A DNA stretch of 64,000 nt from Micavibrio sp. (GTDB lineage: Bacteria; Pseudomonadota; Alphaproteobacteria; Micavibrionales; UBA9664): positions 38,301-102,300 of the forward strand of contig PAAR01000023.1 of assembly GCA_002699085.1 (NCBI GenBank), written 5' to 3'. The position numbers were made by a program, and so were the translations under genes. Below are positions 1 to 9,571 of this stretch, piece after piece. Under the pieces are notes generated by a model. It worked only from the letters and a program-made list of their open reading frames with translations. It made no database searches and was not told the DNA's origin. Position 1 is the stretch's first letter; each line of letters opens with the position of its first letter.

Positions 1-2
1 TT

Positions 3-407
3 GTAGATACAGTGCTCAACACAGATGACAATCCACAAGACACAGATTTAGATCTTGATTTAGATGTTAATCTCTTAGGCAATGATGTTGTTGATCTGGA
101 TCTTGTAGATATACCACTTGATCCTGTTGAAGATATTTTAGGCGACATTGATATTGAATTAGACGTCGCACTAGACCTTCTATCACTTAACACCACACCC
201 AGTGATGTGCTTGCAGACGATGGTATTATCGGCTGGACTGAAAACCTTCTTGGTACAGATAATAATTTATTCGGAGATCTTGTTTCTGGTCTGGGCGGTG
301 ATTTTGATGCATTGCCAGATCCAGTCGGAACAATCGCTGAAGGCTTGGGCGTATTAGATGTACAGCCCGATGTCGATGTCAATTTACTAGGGGGCCTATT
401 CGGGTGA
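3..407 (+). CDS. C-terminal part of an Asp/Leu-rich repetitive protein, open at the left edge; candidate type I secretion substrate
   Basis: Reading frame stays open upstream of the GTG at 12. Low-complexity DLDLDLDVNLLG / DVDVNLLGGLFG motifs. TGA overlaps the GTG start of the downstream ABC gene. Confidence 0.6.
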   Translation, partial: VDTVLNTDDNPQDTDLDLDLDVNLLGNDVVDLDLVDIPLDPVEDILGDIDIELDVALDLLSLNTTPSDVLADDGIIGWTENLLGTDNNLFGDLVSGLGGDFDALPDPVGTIAEGLGVLDVQPDVDVNLLGGLFG

Positions 408-2128
408 CAAGTCAAACAATCCAAAAACGGCATACGGCTCCACACTTAGTGCCCGATGGATTTAAGAGTAATAATTTTAGCCTACTTCTGAGTAGTCTAG
501 CGATTAATGTCCTCTCATTAGCACTCCCCATTATGACACTACAAGTATATGACCGCATCTTGCCCAACCCAAGCTCTGGAACCTTACCTGTTTTAATCAC
601 AGGTGTTTGCATCGTTGTTTTCTTAGAGGCTATTATGCGTCTATGTCGTGCTTACAGCTTGGGTCGCAAAGGTGCTGTCTATGAACATTTAATGTCCTGT
701 AGTGCTATGAGACATCTTTTAAAAGCAGATCTATCAAAACTTTCCTATGCGGGTGTTGGTGAATATTTGCAACATATGAGTGGATTCTCAAAACTCAAAG
801 ACTTCTATAATGGCTATGCACTTGTTACCTTGTTTGACCTCATTTTTATTCCTATTTTTCTAACATTAATTGCCTATATTGGTGGTATTCTGGTATGCAT
901 TCCTCTGTTTGTCATTACCCTCTTCTCAATCATTTCTTTGTATCAAGGTAGCCAGTTACAAGAGGCTTTAGCCCAACGGGAACAAGATGATGGACGACGG
1001 TTTAATTTCCTCATCGAAACACTAGAAGGCATACATAGTATCAAAGCCTTCGCTTTAGAAAAATTCTTTGAACGGCGCTACGAACATTACGAAGAAAAAT
1101 CTTCACACGCTAATTATAGAGCTACACAAGAAACTGCCACTATGTTCAATACAGGCGCAATCTTTTCACATTTAATAGTAATCTCAGTTATTGTTTGCGG
1201 CGCAATTTTAGTTTTAAACGGCAAACTTACAACAGGTGCGCTAATCGCCAGCCTTCTATTATCTGGACGTATTATGCAGCCGATTCAGAAAGCCTTAGGT
1301 TTATGGGCACGCTATCAAGACTTTAAATTAGCAAAAAACAACATCAATAAACTTTTTCAAACACCTACCATTCAGTATGATCTGACATTGCAGGACAATA
1401 CGCCTTCTCTTAAAGAGGGCCAAATTACATTAGATAACATTAGTCTTTCTTTTGGCACAGATCAGCCGAACCTTTTAAATAATATTTCTTTATCTATTGC
1501 GCCTAAAGAAATCCTTCTAATAGAAGGACAACATGGGGTAGGTAAGACGGTACTTCTTGATACCATTGCTGGTATTTATCCGCTTAACACTGGAAATATA
1601 ACGATTGATAATATTCCTCTTTCGCACTTTACAGCAGCAAAGCTAGCGCAGCATATTGGCTTCATTCGTACCGAAAGTACGATTTTCCGTGGCAGCATTC
1701 GTGATAATTTAACATGCTTTAATCAACATGATACAAATGCCGTTCGTGAAATTTCTGCTCTCTTAAATGTTGATAAAGATATTGCAAAACTTCCATCTGG
1801 ATATGACACATTTTTAAATGGCAATAATAGTGACAGTATTCCACCTGGCCTCAAACAGCGTATCGCCATGGTAAGAGTGTTGGCACCAAAACCACGCATT
1901 ATTTTATTCGACAATGCAGATCGAGCCTTAGACCGTAATGGCTACAATATGGTTTATAATCTTTTGGCAAGGCTAAAGGGTAAAGTCACAATGATTCTTA
2001 TTTCTGATGATCGAAATATCAGAGCCTTAGCTGATCGTGTATATACACTAGAAAAAGGCAGCATTTATAAAACACCCCTAGATAATCAGCAGCGCAGTAT
2101 ATCCGCCAATCAGGAATTACGATTATGA
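404..2128 (+). CDS. Type I secretion ABC permease/ATPase, half-transporter 1, with degenerate NBD motifs
   Basis: N-terminal TM domain. Walker A EGQHGVGKT. Degenerate signature IPPGLKQR. Walker B IILFDNAD. Confidence 0.85.
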   Translation: MTSQTIQKRHTAPHLVPDGFKSNNFSLLLSSLAINVLSLALPIMTLQVYDRILPNPSSGTLPVLITGVCIVVFLEAIMRLCRAYSLGRKGAVYEHLMSCSAMRHLLKADLSKLSYAGVGEYLQHMSGFSKLKDFYNGYALVTLFDLIFIPIFLTLIAYIGGILVCIPLFVITLFSIISLYQGSQLQEALAQREQDDGRRFNFLIETLEGIHSIKAFALEKFFERRYEHYEEKSSHANYRATQETATMFNTGAIFSHLIVISVIVCGAILVLNGKLTTGALIASLLLSGRIMQPIQKALGLWARYQDFKLAKNNINKLFQTPTIQYDLTLQDNTPSLKEGQITLDNISLSFGTDQPNLLNNISLSIAPKEILLIEGQHGVGKTVLLDTIAGIYPLNTGNITIDNIPLSHFTAAKLAQHIGFIRTESTIFRGSIRDNLTCFNQHDTNAVREISALLNVDKDIAKLPSGYDTFLNGNNSDSIPPGLKQRIAMVRVLAPKPRIILFDNADRALDRNGYNMVYNLLARLKGKVTMILISDDRNIRALADRVYTLEKGSIYKTPLDNQQRSISANQELRL

Positions 2129-4344
2129 ATGCACAAACAAAAGAAGATAAAACTTTTGATCGCTTTGTTGACAGCCAACCTATTCTCAATATGTTGCGTT
2201 TATTGGCAGAAACAGGACGGCCTAATTTTATCAATCAAGAGCCTTGGGAAATTTGTCTTTGTGCACTTATTTTAAGTTTAGAGCCTAACTGCAATGTCGA
2301 AAGAATTTTAGAATCCTTACCGTATCATCACGAAAATTTTGATGAAATGGATGTGCTAAATACTATGGCACATCTTGGTTATTTTTGCCGCCGTATGGAC
2401 TGTAACACAAATGAAATTGATGCACGTTTGCTGCCTGCCCTTTTTATTCCAGAAACAGGAGTCCCTTGTGTCATTCTCACGACAGATGAAACAGATAACC
2501 TTATATATTATGACCCAATCTCTACAATTATTAGTCCCTTAGCGATTGGTTCGAACAATCAAGGACATGTATGGATCTTTCAGCAATTTGACAAAACACG
2601 GCCTGCAACATCTCGCTTCATGCGACAAGGCAGCAATAAGACATGGTTCGGCGCTTTGCTAGATCGTTTCCATGGTACATTTGCACAAATAATGGCGTCT
2701 AGTTTCATTCTGAGCCTAATTGCGCTTTTAACCCCGATTTTTATTATGTTGATTTATGACCGTGTTATCTCTGTAAACAGTATAGAGACACTACCTATGC
2801 TGGCTATAGGGGGTATAATTGCCATCGGCTTTGAATGGATCCTACGCAACATTAGGTCTCGTGGCTTATCTTGGTTATCAGGACGATTAGATAATATTGT
2901 CGGTAATAAAATATTTAGTCATTTAATTGGGTTAGCGCCCTCCGTTATTGAGCGGGCATCTGTTTCAGCACAAATTGCCCGTATTAAAACTTTTGAAGCA
3001 GTACGAGATTTTTTTGCAGGGTCCGTGTTCTTATCTATTTTAGAATTTCCTTTTGTTATTGTCTCTGCGTTAGCTATGACAGCAATAGCCGGTCCGCTTG
3101 TTTTTGTACCACTGATAATAAGCTGCTGCTATATCGCCCTCTTCTTTTTTATACGACAAAATGTAAAAATTGCCATTCGATTAGCTGCGAAAACAAGCTC
3201 TGCTCGTCAACAATTTACCATCGAAAGTTTAGAAAAAATAAGTGCTATTCGCTTGCATGGGATAGAAAGCAAATGGCAAGAGAAATTCCGTAATTTATCT
3301 GGACGAGAAATGCTATCTCATTTTCATTTAGGATGGTTGGGTATGATTGCGGAAACCATCGCGCATAGCTTCACTGTTATTGCTGCTGTTGCTACCGTGG
3401 GTTTTGGGGTTGGTCTTATATGGGATGGCCAAATGAGTACAGGCGCTCTTGTAGCCTGCATGATCCTTGTGTGGCGTATTCTAACACCATTCTATGCTGC
3501 TTGTACAATGATCCCACGACTTGAGCAGCTCAGAAACAGCATTAAACAAGTCAATGATTTAATGGATATTGAAACAGAAGAGGAAGAAGCCCAGAGCTTT
3601 GCAAAACTACCTCAGTTAAATGGTCGATTAATTTTTGAGAATGTATCTCTACAATATAATGATGAACAAAATCCCGTCTTTCTTAACCTTAGCTTTAAAG
3701 CAGATCGTGGAGATTTAGTTATTCTTACAGGTGCTAATGGCACAGGAAAAAGTTCTGTCTTAAAATTAATCAAGGGGCTATATAAACCACAATCTGGCAA
3801 TGTAATGATTGATGGTTTTGATATTCGTCAATTAGATGCACAAAACTTAAGACATCAAACAGCATACATAGCACAACAACCTGATTTTTTTGAAGGGACT
3901 CTCGCTGAAAATTTAAGACTTGTAGCACCTTTAGCACCAGACAGTGCATTAGAAGAGGCGCTTAAACTGGCTGGTGCTGGGGAAGAAATACAAGCGACAC
4001 CCGAAGGACTTTATACCAAAATAGCATCTAATAATAAAAAAAGTCTGATTAGACTAAGCCTTTTAACACGGATTAGCATAGCAAAAATATATCTTAATCC
4101 CTCCCCTATTATACTAATAGATGAGCTCCCTAACACGCTTATTACCGGCATTGTTGGTGATAATCTTAAAGCATTTTTACAGCGATGTAAGGGCAAAAGG
4201 ACAGTTATTATGGTGAGCTATCGTGATGACTATATGCGTCTTGCCGACACTATTATTTGGTTACGAGGCAATCAAAATCCAGAAATTGGTAAACGCGAAG
4301 AAATGCTTGAAATCATTAATGAACAACAAGAGAAAGCGGCATAA
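2125..4344 (+). CDS. Type I secretion ABC permease/ATPase, half-transporter 2, with a C39-like N-terminal domain
   Basis: About 150-aa N-terminal domain resembling a cysteine-less C39-like domain, then TM region. Walker A LTGANGTGKSS. Walker B IILIDE. Signature not recognisable. Confidence 0.82.
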   Translation: MNAQTKEDKTFDRFVDSQPILNMLRLLAETGRPNFINQEPWEICLCALILSLEPNCNVERILESLPYHHENFDEMDVLNTMAHLGYFCRRMDCNTNEIDARLLPALFIPETGVPCVILTTDETDNLIYYDPISTIISPLAIGSNNQGHVWIFQQFDKTRPATSRFMRQGSNKTWFGALLDRFHGTFAQIMASSFILSLIALLTPIFIMLIYDRVISVNSIETLPMLAIGGIIAIGFEWILRNIRSRGLSWLSGRLDNIVGNKIFSHLIGLAPSVIERASVSAQIARIKTFEAVRDFFAGSVFLSILEFPFVIVSALAMTAIAGPLVFVPLIISCCYIALFFFIRQNVKIAIRLAAKTSSARQQFTIESLEKISAIRLHGIESKWQEKFRNLSGREMLSHFHLGWLGMIAETIAHSFTVIAAVATVGFGVGLIWDGQMSTGALVACMILVWRILTPFYAACTMIPRLEQLRNSIKQVNDLMDIETEEEEAQSFAKLPQLNGRLIFENVSLQYNDEQNPVFLNLSFKADRGDLVILTGANGTGKSSVLKLIKGLYKPQSGNVMIDGFDIRQLDAQNLRHQTAYIAQQPDFFEGTLAENLRLVAPLAPDSALEEALKLAGAGEEIQATPEGLYTKIASNNKKSLIRLSLLTRISIAKIYLNPSPIILIDELPNTLITGIVGDNLKAFLQRCKGKRTVIMVSYRDDYMRLADTIIWLRGNQNPEIGKREEMLEIINEQQEKAA

Positions 4345-4345
4345 A

Positions 4346-5674
4346 ATGACAAAAAGGATGAAAAAAAATGCACAAAAGCAAAATCGTTTTTTATCACAAG
4401 CTATTCAATTAGAAGAGGCAGTCAATCCGCATATTATCAATGCAACCATGAGTCTTGTTTCTTGTGCTCTCATTGTATTTTTGGTTTGGGCGGGATTAAC
4501 CAATATTAATGAAGTTGCACGGACATCAGGGGAAGTTGTCCCTCAAGGACATCAGCAAATGGTACAACATTTAACAGGTGGCCTTATCCAAACAATTCTT
4601 GTCCATGAAGGAGATATTGTTAGCAAAGATCAGGTATTACTGACTATTCAGGATGCTGGCCTTAATGAGGATCTTAATCGTGCGCAAGGCAAACAATTAT
4701 CTTTAGAGCTTGAAGAAGAACGTTTACGTGCCTTTGTCGATATGCGCATACCAAACTTTTCTCAATTCACAGCAGCCTCAGAATCCCTCATTGAAGATCA
4801 AAAAACATCTTTTGAAGAAATGAAAAAATCGCGTGACAAAGAAGAAGAAATTACACGTGCACAAATTGCACAAAAAGAACAAGCAATCTCAAGTTTTGAC
4901 TATGAATTAAAAACAACGCAACAAAACAAAGCAATCATTGAAGATGTATATAATCGGCAAGTCCGTCTTAATCAGCAAGGTTTGTCCTCCGATATGCAAT
5001 TACTAGATAGTCAACAAAAACTCAATACAATACGGGGGGATATTCAAAGGCTTAACAATCAAAGAACGCAGGCGATCAGTGAATTAAGAGAGGCGAAAGG
5101 GCGTCTAAGTTCTGTCACCGCTAAGCATCGAGATGAAGCCTATCAAAAACTATCTGTCGTCAGTGCCGAAAAGGCTCAAAACGCTGAGATGGTAAGAAAA
5201 ATCTAAGATCAAATAGATCGTTTAGCAGTGCGCGCCCCAACCCATGGGCTTGTCAAAGGCATGACCGTTAACACAGTAAATGCAGTCATAGCACCAGGTC
5301 AGACATTGATGGAAATTGTGCCCATAGATGAACAACTTGAGGTACAAGTTAAAATATCACCTAAAGATATAGGCCATTTAAAACAGGGGCAAAATGTCGA
5401 GCTAAAGTTTAGCAGCTATGATTTTTCACGATATGGATCAACCAAAGGAAAACTCAAACAAATTTCGGCAACAACATTTGCTGGTCAAAATGGCGAACGT
5501 TTCTACCAAGGCCGCATTGCTCTGGTTCATAATTATGTGGGAAAAAATCCAGCCAATACAATTCTTCCCGGCATGACGGTAATGGCCGACATCATAACGG
5601 GTAAAAAAACTATTCTACAATATCTATTAAAACCCATAGATGTTTCCCTAAAAACAGCTTTCAAGGAGAGATAA
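4346..5674 (+). pseudogene. HlyD-family membrane fusion protein of the T1SS, interrupted by an in-frame TAA at 5204-5206
   Basis: ORFs 4223..5206 and 5228..5674 are in the same frame and together make one HlyD-like protein (VVPQGHQQMVQHLTGGLIQTI ... DQIDRLAVRAPTHGLVKGM). The ATG at 4346 follows the ABC stop codon directly. Confidence 0.85.
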
Positions 5675-5675
5675 A

Positions 5676-6641
5676 ATGCTAAATATTGTGCCAAATACTA
5701 CCGAAAAGCAAAATATTGTGGATTTCAAACGTAGCCGTAGTATGACGATTTTGGCTGTCGAAGACGATATTGTTTCTATGGGCTTTCTGGAATCTCAAAT
5801 TGAAAGTCTGCAGCATAAAATAGTGAAAGCCCATAACGGCCAAGAGGCAATAGATATTCTCAATACACAGGCTCGCAACATTGATGTTGTTCTTATGGAC
5901 CGAGAAATGCCGATAATGGATGGCTTAACCGCTGTAAAATACATCAAAAACAATCCGTTACTACGAAATATCCCTGTCATTATGGTGACAGGTGCCGATA
6001 GTATTGAAGAAATGCGTCAAGGACTTGATGCAGGTGTGTTTTATTATTTAACCAAACCCGTTGAAGAGGAAATGCTGCGCTCTGTGCTAACTGCCGCCAC
6101 AAGAGAGGCTGAACAGAATCGTACTTTACAAGAAGAGCTAAGCAGGCACCGTACAAGTTTTGATTTACTTGACACAGGTAAATTCAAATTTCAGACCTTA
6201 ACAGATGCCGAAAGTTTATCAGCCTTCTTGGCCAATTGTTTTCCTGATCCAAGCCGTGTTATCACAGGCCTAGGAGAACTTTTGATTAATGCCATTGAAC
6301 ACGGCAATTTATCAATTGGTTATACACGCAAGACGGAGTTGCTTAATCAAAATATTTGGCGGGCTGAAATTAATAAACGCCAGCTTTCGGAAGACTATAA
6401 TCAAAAATATGCAGAAGCTGTTATTACAAAAAAAGATGACAGGGTGTATGTCGTAATCACAGATCAGGGCGATGGCTTTGATTGGAAAAAATTCATGCGC
6501 ATTGATCCTTCTCGCGCAGGAGACAATCATGGCAGAGGCATTGCCCAGGCCAATGCAACAAGCTTTGATAAGCTGACATATAACGATAAGGGCAACCAAG
6601 TCATTGCATTTGTTGGTTTAGAAAAACAATTGGAGTGGTAA
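5676..6641 (+). CDS. Response regulator with REC domain and C-terminal HATPase (RsbW/anti-sigma-like kinase) domain
   Basis: REC motif VLMDREMPIMDG and TKPVEEE. C-terminal GELLINAIEHGN, DQGDGFDW and GRGIA HATPase boxes. RBS aaggagag. Confidence 0.82.
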   Translation: MLNIVPNTTEKQNIVDFKRSRSMTILAVEDDIVSMGFLESQIESLQHKIVKAHNGQEAIDILNTQARNIDVVLMDREMPIMDGLTAVKYIKNNPLLRNIPVIMVTGADSIEEMRQGLDAGVFYYLTKPVEEEMLRSVLTAATREAEQNRTLQEELSRHRTSFDLLDTGKFKFQTLTDAESLSAFLANCFPDPSRVITGLGELLINAIEHGNLSIGYTRKTELLNQNIWRAEINKRQLSEDYNQKYAEAVITKKDDRVYVVITDQGDGFDWKKFMRIDPSRAGDNHGRGIAQANATSFDKLTYNDKGNQVIAFVGLEKQLEW

Positions 6642-9301
6642 TGCATATAGAGCCCAAAGCCTCTAAAAATATTCTAAATTCTATCAATATTCTGTCCGCA
6701 GCCTTTATCGTCAGCCTGCTAATGTTTGCTCTTGTGGTAATGCACAACTACAAAATGTACAAAAATTATGATGCGGCAACAACATTGCGCATGAAACTAG
6801 CAGAACTCAGTACAAAAATTGATAACCAAGATGAAACCCTCGGTTTTTCTACGATGATGGGGGCTCAATCTAGTGATGCTGTTTGGCGGAACAGGCATAA
6901 CAAGCACGAAAAGGCTATAGAGCGCACGATAGAAAACGTTATTACTCTTGTGCCCACCACTGACATAAAAAATGCTGCAAAAAGAATCACAAAAACACAT
7001 GAAGAACTTTCACTGTTAGAAGATACTATTTTCTCTTCTGCTCAAAACGATGACTATCAAACTGCGCAAGCAATTATCCATAGTAATGATTACAAAAGAT
7101 CAAAAGATGCTTATTCCGATTCTTTAAAAGACTTTATTATTGCTGTGCACGCACAAAGCAACAATAACGATAGCATGTTAAAATCTGGGACGCTTGCAAG
7201 TATGGAATTTATACTCGCTGGATTGTGGCTTTTCATTATGCTGATGCTCTACAAATCAAAGAAAAAAATGAGCAACATGATGCAAGAAACACTTCAGGCA
7301 AATCAGGTGAAATCTGATTTCTTAGCCACTATGAGCCATGAGATACGCACGCCGATGAACGGCATCATTGGTATGGCAGAGTTAATCCTGTCCGCTACAC
7401 CAAGCAAACAGATATCCAGCTATACAAAAACCATCATTAATTCGAGTGAAACACTCTTGAGTATTATCAATGATATTTTAGATTTTTCAAAAATCGAAGC
7501 GGGTAAATTAGAACTTGATCCGCTGCCTTGTGATCTCTTAGAGATCGTTGATGACATTGCACTAATGTACTCTGTCAGCGCTAGGGATAAAGCTGTTGAG
7601 CTAGCAGTTCATTACAAACCGGGTACAGAACAATTCATTTTTGCAGACCCCTCTCGTATTCGCCAGATATTAAGCAATCTTATTAACAACGCCATAAAAT
7701 TTACTGAAAAAGGCTATATAGCCATCACAATTGAAGAAACACCTATATCTAAGCATAACGAAGATATTGCTATGATTCATTTTAATATTGAGGACACTGG
7801 TATCGGCATGTCTGAAGAGACTCAAGCTAAAATATTCGAAAAATTTTCACAGGCTGATAATACAACGACGCGAAAATATGGCGGTACTGGGCTCGGCTTA
7901 TCCATTTGCAAACATCTAGTCGCTTTAATGGGGGGCACCATTGGTGCAAATAGTATAGAAGGAGAAGGGTCATCTTTTTGGTTCACCTTACCCTTAAAAC
8001 GCAACAAGGAGATTGTTCAAGTCAAGGCCAAACCACCTATATTAAACAATGTAAAAATCTTAATTGTTGATGATTTGGACATTATTCAAACAATTGTTTC
8101 AGAACAATTAACGCAAGCTGGAATGCGCTGTTCATATGCGTCAAATGGGCCTGAAGCACTTAAAATGATGTTAGAGGCAGAACAAAATAACGACCCCTTC
8201 CAAATGGTTATTATTGACTACTTAATGCCTGAAATGAACGGTGAAATGCTCGCTATTGCAATTAATGACCATGAAACATTACGTCGTAGTTGCCTAGTCA
8301 TGTTAACGGCTGCTGGTAATCCTTTAGGAAGCGAGGATTTTAGCAAAAGAGGGTTTTCTTCCTATATGCCCAAGCCTGTTCAAAATAAAGCATTAATAGA
8401 TTCAATGGCTATTATTTGGGACGAATACAAAAATGGCAAAACAGATAGCATTATACATGTCGACACACAAAAACTGAGTAAAGATATAGACCTGGATAAT
8501 GAACCCCAACTGATCCATGCGCATATTCTAATCGCCGAAGATAATCTAGTAAATCAAGTCTTCATCAAAGAGATTTTAGAAGAAATGGGCTGTAAGTACA
8601 CAACAGTATCTAACGGCAAAGAAGTTATTGCTGCCTTACAAAAAAATAGTTTTGACCTTATTATAATGGATTGCCTCATGCCAATTATGGATGGTTTTGA
8701 GGCTACGCAAGAAATCTTAGAAATGAAACAACAGAAAATTATTAAAAAGGATATGCCCATTATTGCACTCACTGCCAATGCAATGAAAGGTGATAGGGAA
8801 CGTTGCTTAGCGGCTGGCATGAATGATTATTTAGCAAAACCTGTCCGCAAAAATGAACTGAAGAAAAAAATATATGAATGGGTCAAAGGCAGTGCCGCTG
8901 AATTTTATTTTGAGCCCGTCATAAAAAAGCCAGCCCTTAGCAAAGATACACTCATTGATGAAGCGATGATAGAATCGGCCAGATCTATACTCAAAGGAAA
9001 ATATGATTCCATGGTGACTATTTACTTTGATAATTGTTGGGAACTGATGAACGAAATAAAAACTGCACTAGATATTAATGATGTACAGGGACTTATACGC
9101 CCAGCACACAGTTTAAAATCCAGCAGCAAACAGATGGGTGCTGTTGCGCTGTCAGAATTAGCGAAAAACCTAGAAATTTCAGCTAAAAATCAGATGAACG
9201 GCATTGTTATATTTAATAAAAATAATCTATCAAACTTATACAAAGAGGCCGAGCAAGTTCTTATTGACACAAAACAAGCATTGAAAAAGAAGGCTTCATA
9301 A
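6635..9301 (+). CDS. Hybrid sensor histidine kinase (TM-HisKA-HATPase-REC-REC-HPt)
   Basis: FLATMSHEIRTPMNG H-box, N/G boxes, two REC domains (VIIDYLMPEMNG, IIMDCLMPIMDG), C-terminal HPt (RPAHSLKSSSKQMGA). Confidence 0.92.
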   Translation: MVMHIEPKASKNILNSINILSAAFIVSLLMFALVVMHNYKMYKNYDAATTLRMKLAELSTKIDNQDETLGFSTMMGAQSSDAVWRNRHNKHEKAIERTIENVITLVPTTDIKNAAKRITKTHEELSLLEDTIFSSAQNDDYQTAQAIIHSNDYKRSKDAYSDSLKDFIIAVHAQSNNNDSMLKSGTLASMEFILAGLWLFIMLMLYKSKKKMSNMMQETLQANQVKSDFLATMSHEIRTPMNGIIGMAELILSATPSKQISSYTKTIINSSETLLSIINDILDFSKIEAGKLELDPLPCDLLEIVDDIALMYSVSARDKAVELAVHYKPGTEQFIFADPSRIRQILSNLINNAIKFTEKGYIAITIEETPISKHNEDIAMIHFNIEDTGIGMSEETQAKIFEKFSQADNTTTRKYGGTGLGLSICKHLVALMGGTIGANSIEGEGSSFWFTLPLKRNKEIVQVKAKPPILNNVKILIVDDLDIIQTIVSEQLTQAGMRCSYASNGPEALKMMLEAEQNNDPFQMVIIDYLMPEMNGEMLAIAINDHETLRRSCLVMLTAAGNPLGSEDFSKRGFSSYMPKPVQNKALIDSMAIIWDEYKNGKTDSIIHVDTQKLSKDIDLDNEPQLIHAHILIAEDNLVNQVFIKEILEEMGCKYTTVSNGKEVIAALQKNSFDLIIMDCLMPIMDGFEATQEILEMKQQKIIKKDMPIIALTANAMKGDRERCLAAGMNDYLAKPVRKNELKKKIYEWVKGSAAEFYFEPVIKKPALSKDTLIDEAMIESARSILKGKYDSMVTIYFDNCWELMNEIKTALDINDVQGLIRPAHSLKSSSKQMGAVALSELAKNLEISAKNQMNGIVIFNKNNLSNLYKEAEQVLIDTKQALKKKAS

Positions 9302-9302
9302 T

Positions 9303-9485
9303 TTATGTCTCAGAATATCGCCACCACTTTTGAAGCAGTGCTTTTTGTTCTTGCAAAGCGAAATAGAATTTTTGTAGATGTACGTCTTTTTCAATAGCTT
9401 CTTCAACATCGGATTTTGAATCGGCATCTAACGCACCATCAACAAGTGCCTCAATGTCTCTATATGATATATTTTTTTGTTCCAT
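9303..9485 (-). CDS. Small anti-sigma-factor-like protein (60 aa)
   Basis: ISYRDIEALVDGALDADSKSDVEEAIEKD resembles the N-terminus of anti-sigma factors (xLVDGxLD...). No TM segment and no HxxxCxxC. Confidence 0.55.
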   Translation of the reverse strand: MEQKNISYRDIEALVDGALDADSKSDVEEAIEKDVHLQKFYFALQEQKALLQKWWRYSET

Positions 9486-9571
9486 GGCATTCTTTTCTAT
9501 AAAAACAATGGATAGAACCTAAAAGTTCCCTTTTTTCTTGCTTTCTACATCCAAGCGCTTACATATAGTCT

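Noticed and set aside
4223-4345. ORF-track start of the HlyD gene at 4223 (MMTICVLPTLLFGYEAIK...)
   Set aside because: This N-terminus is out-of-frame sequence inside the ABC gene; ATG 4346, directly after the ABC stop codon, is the sensible start.
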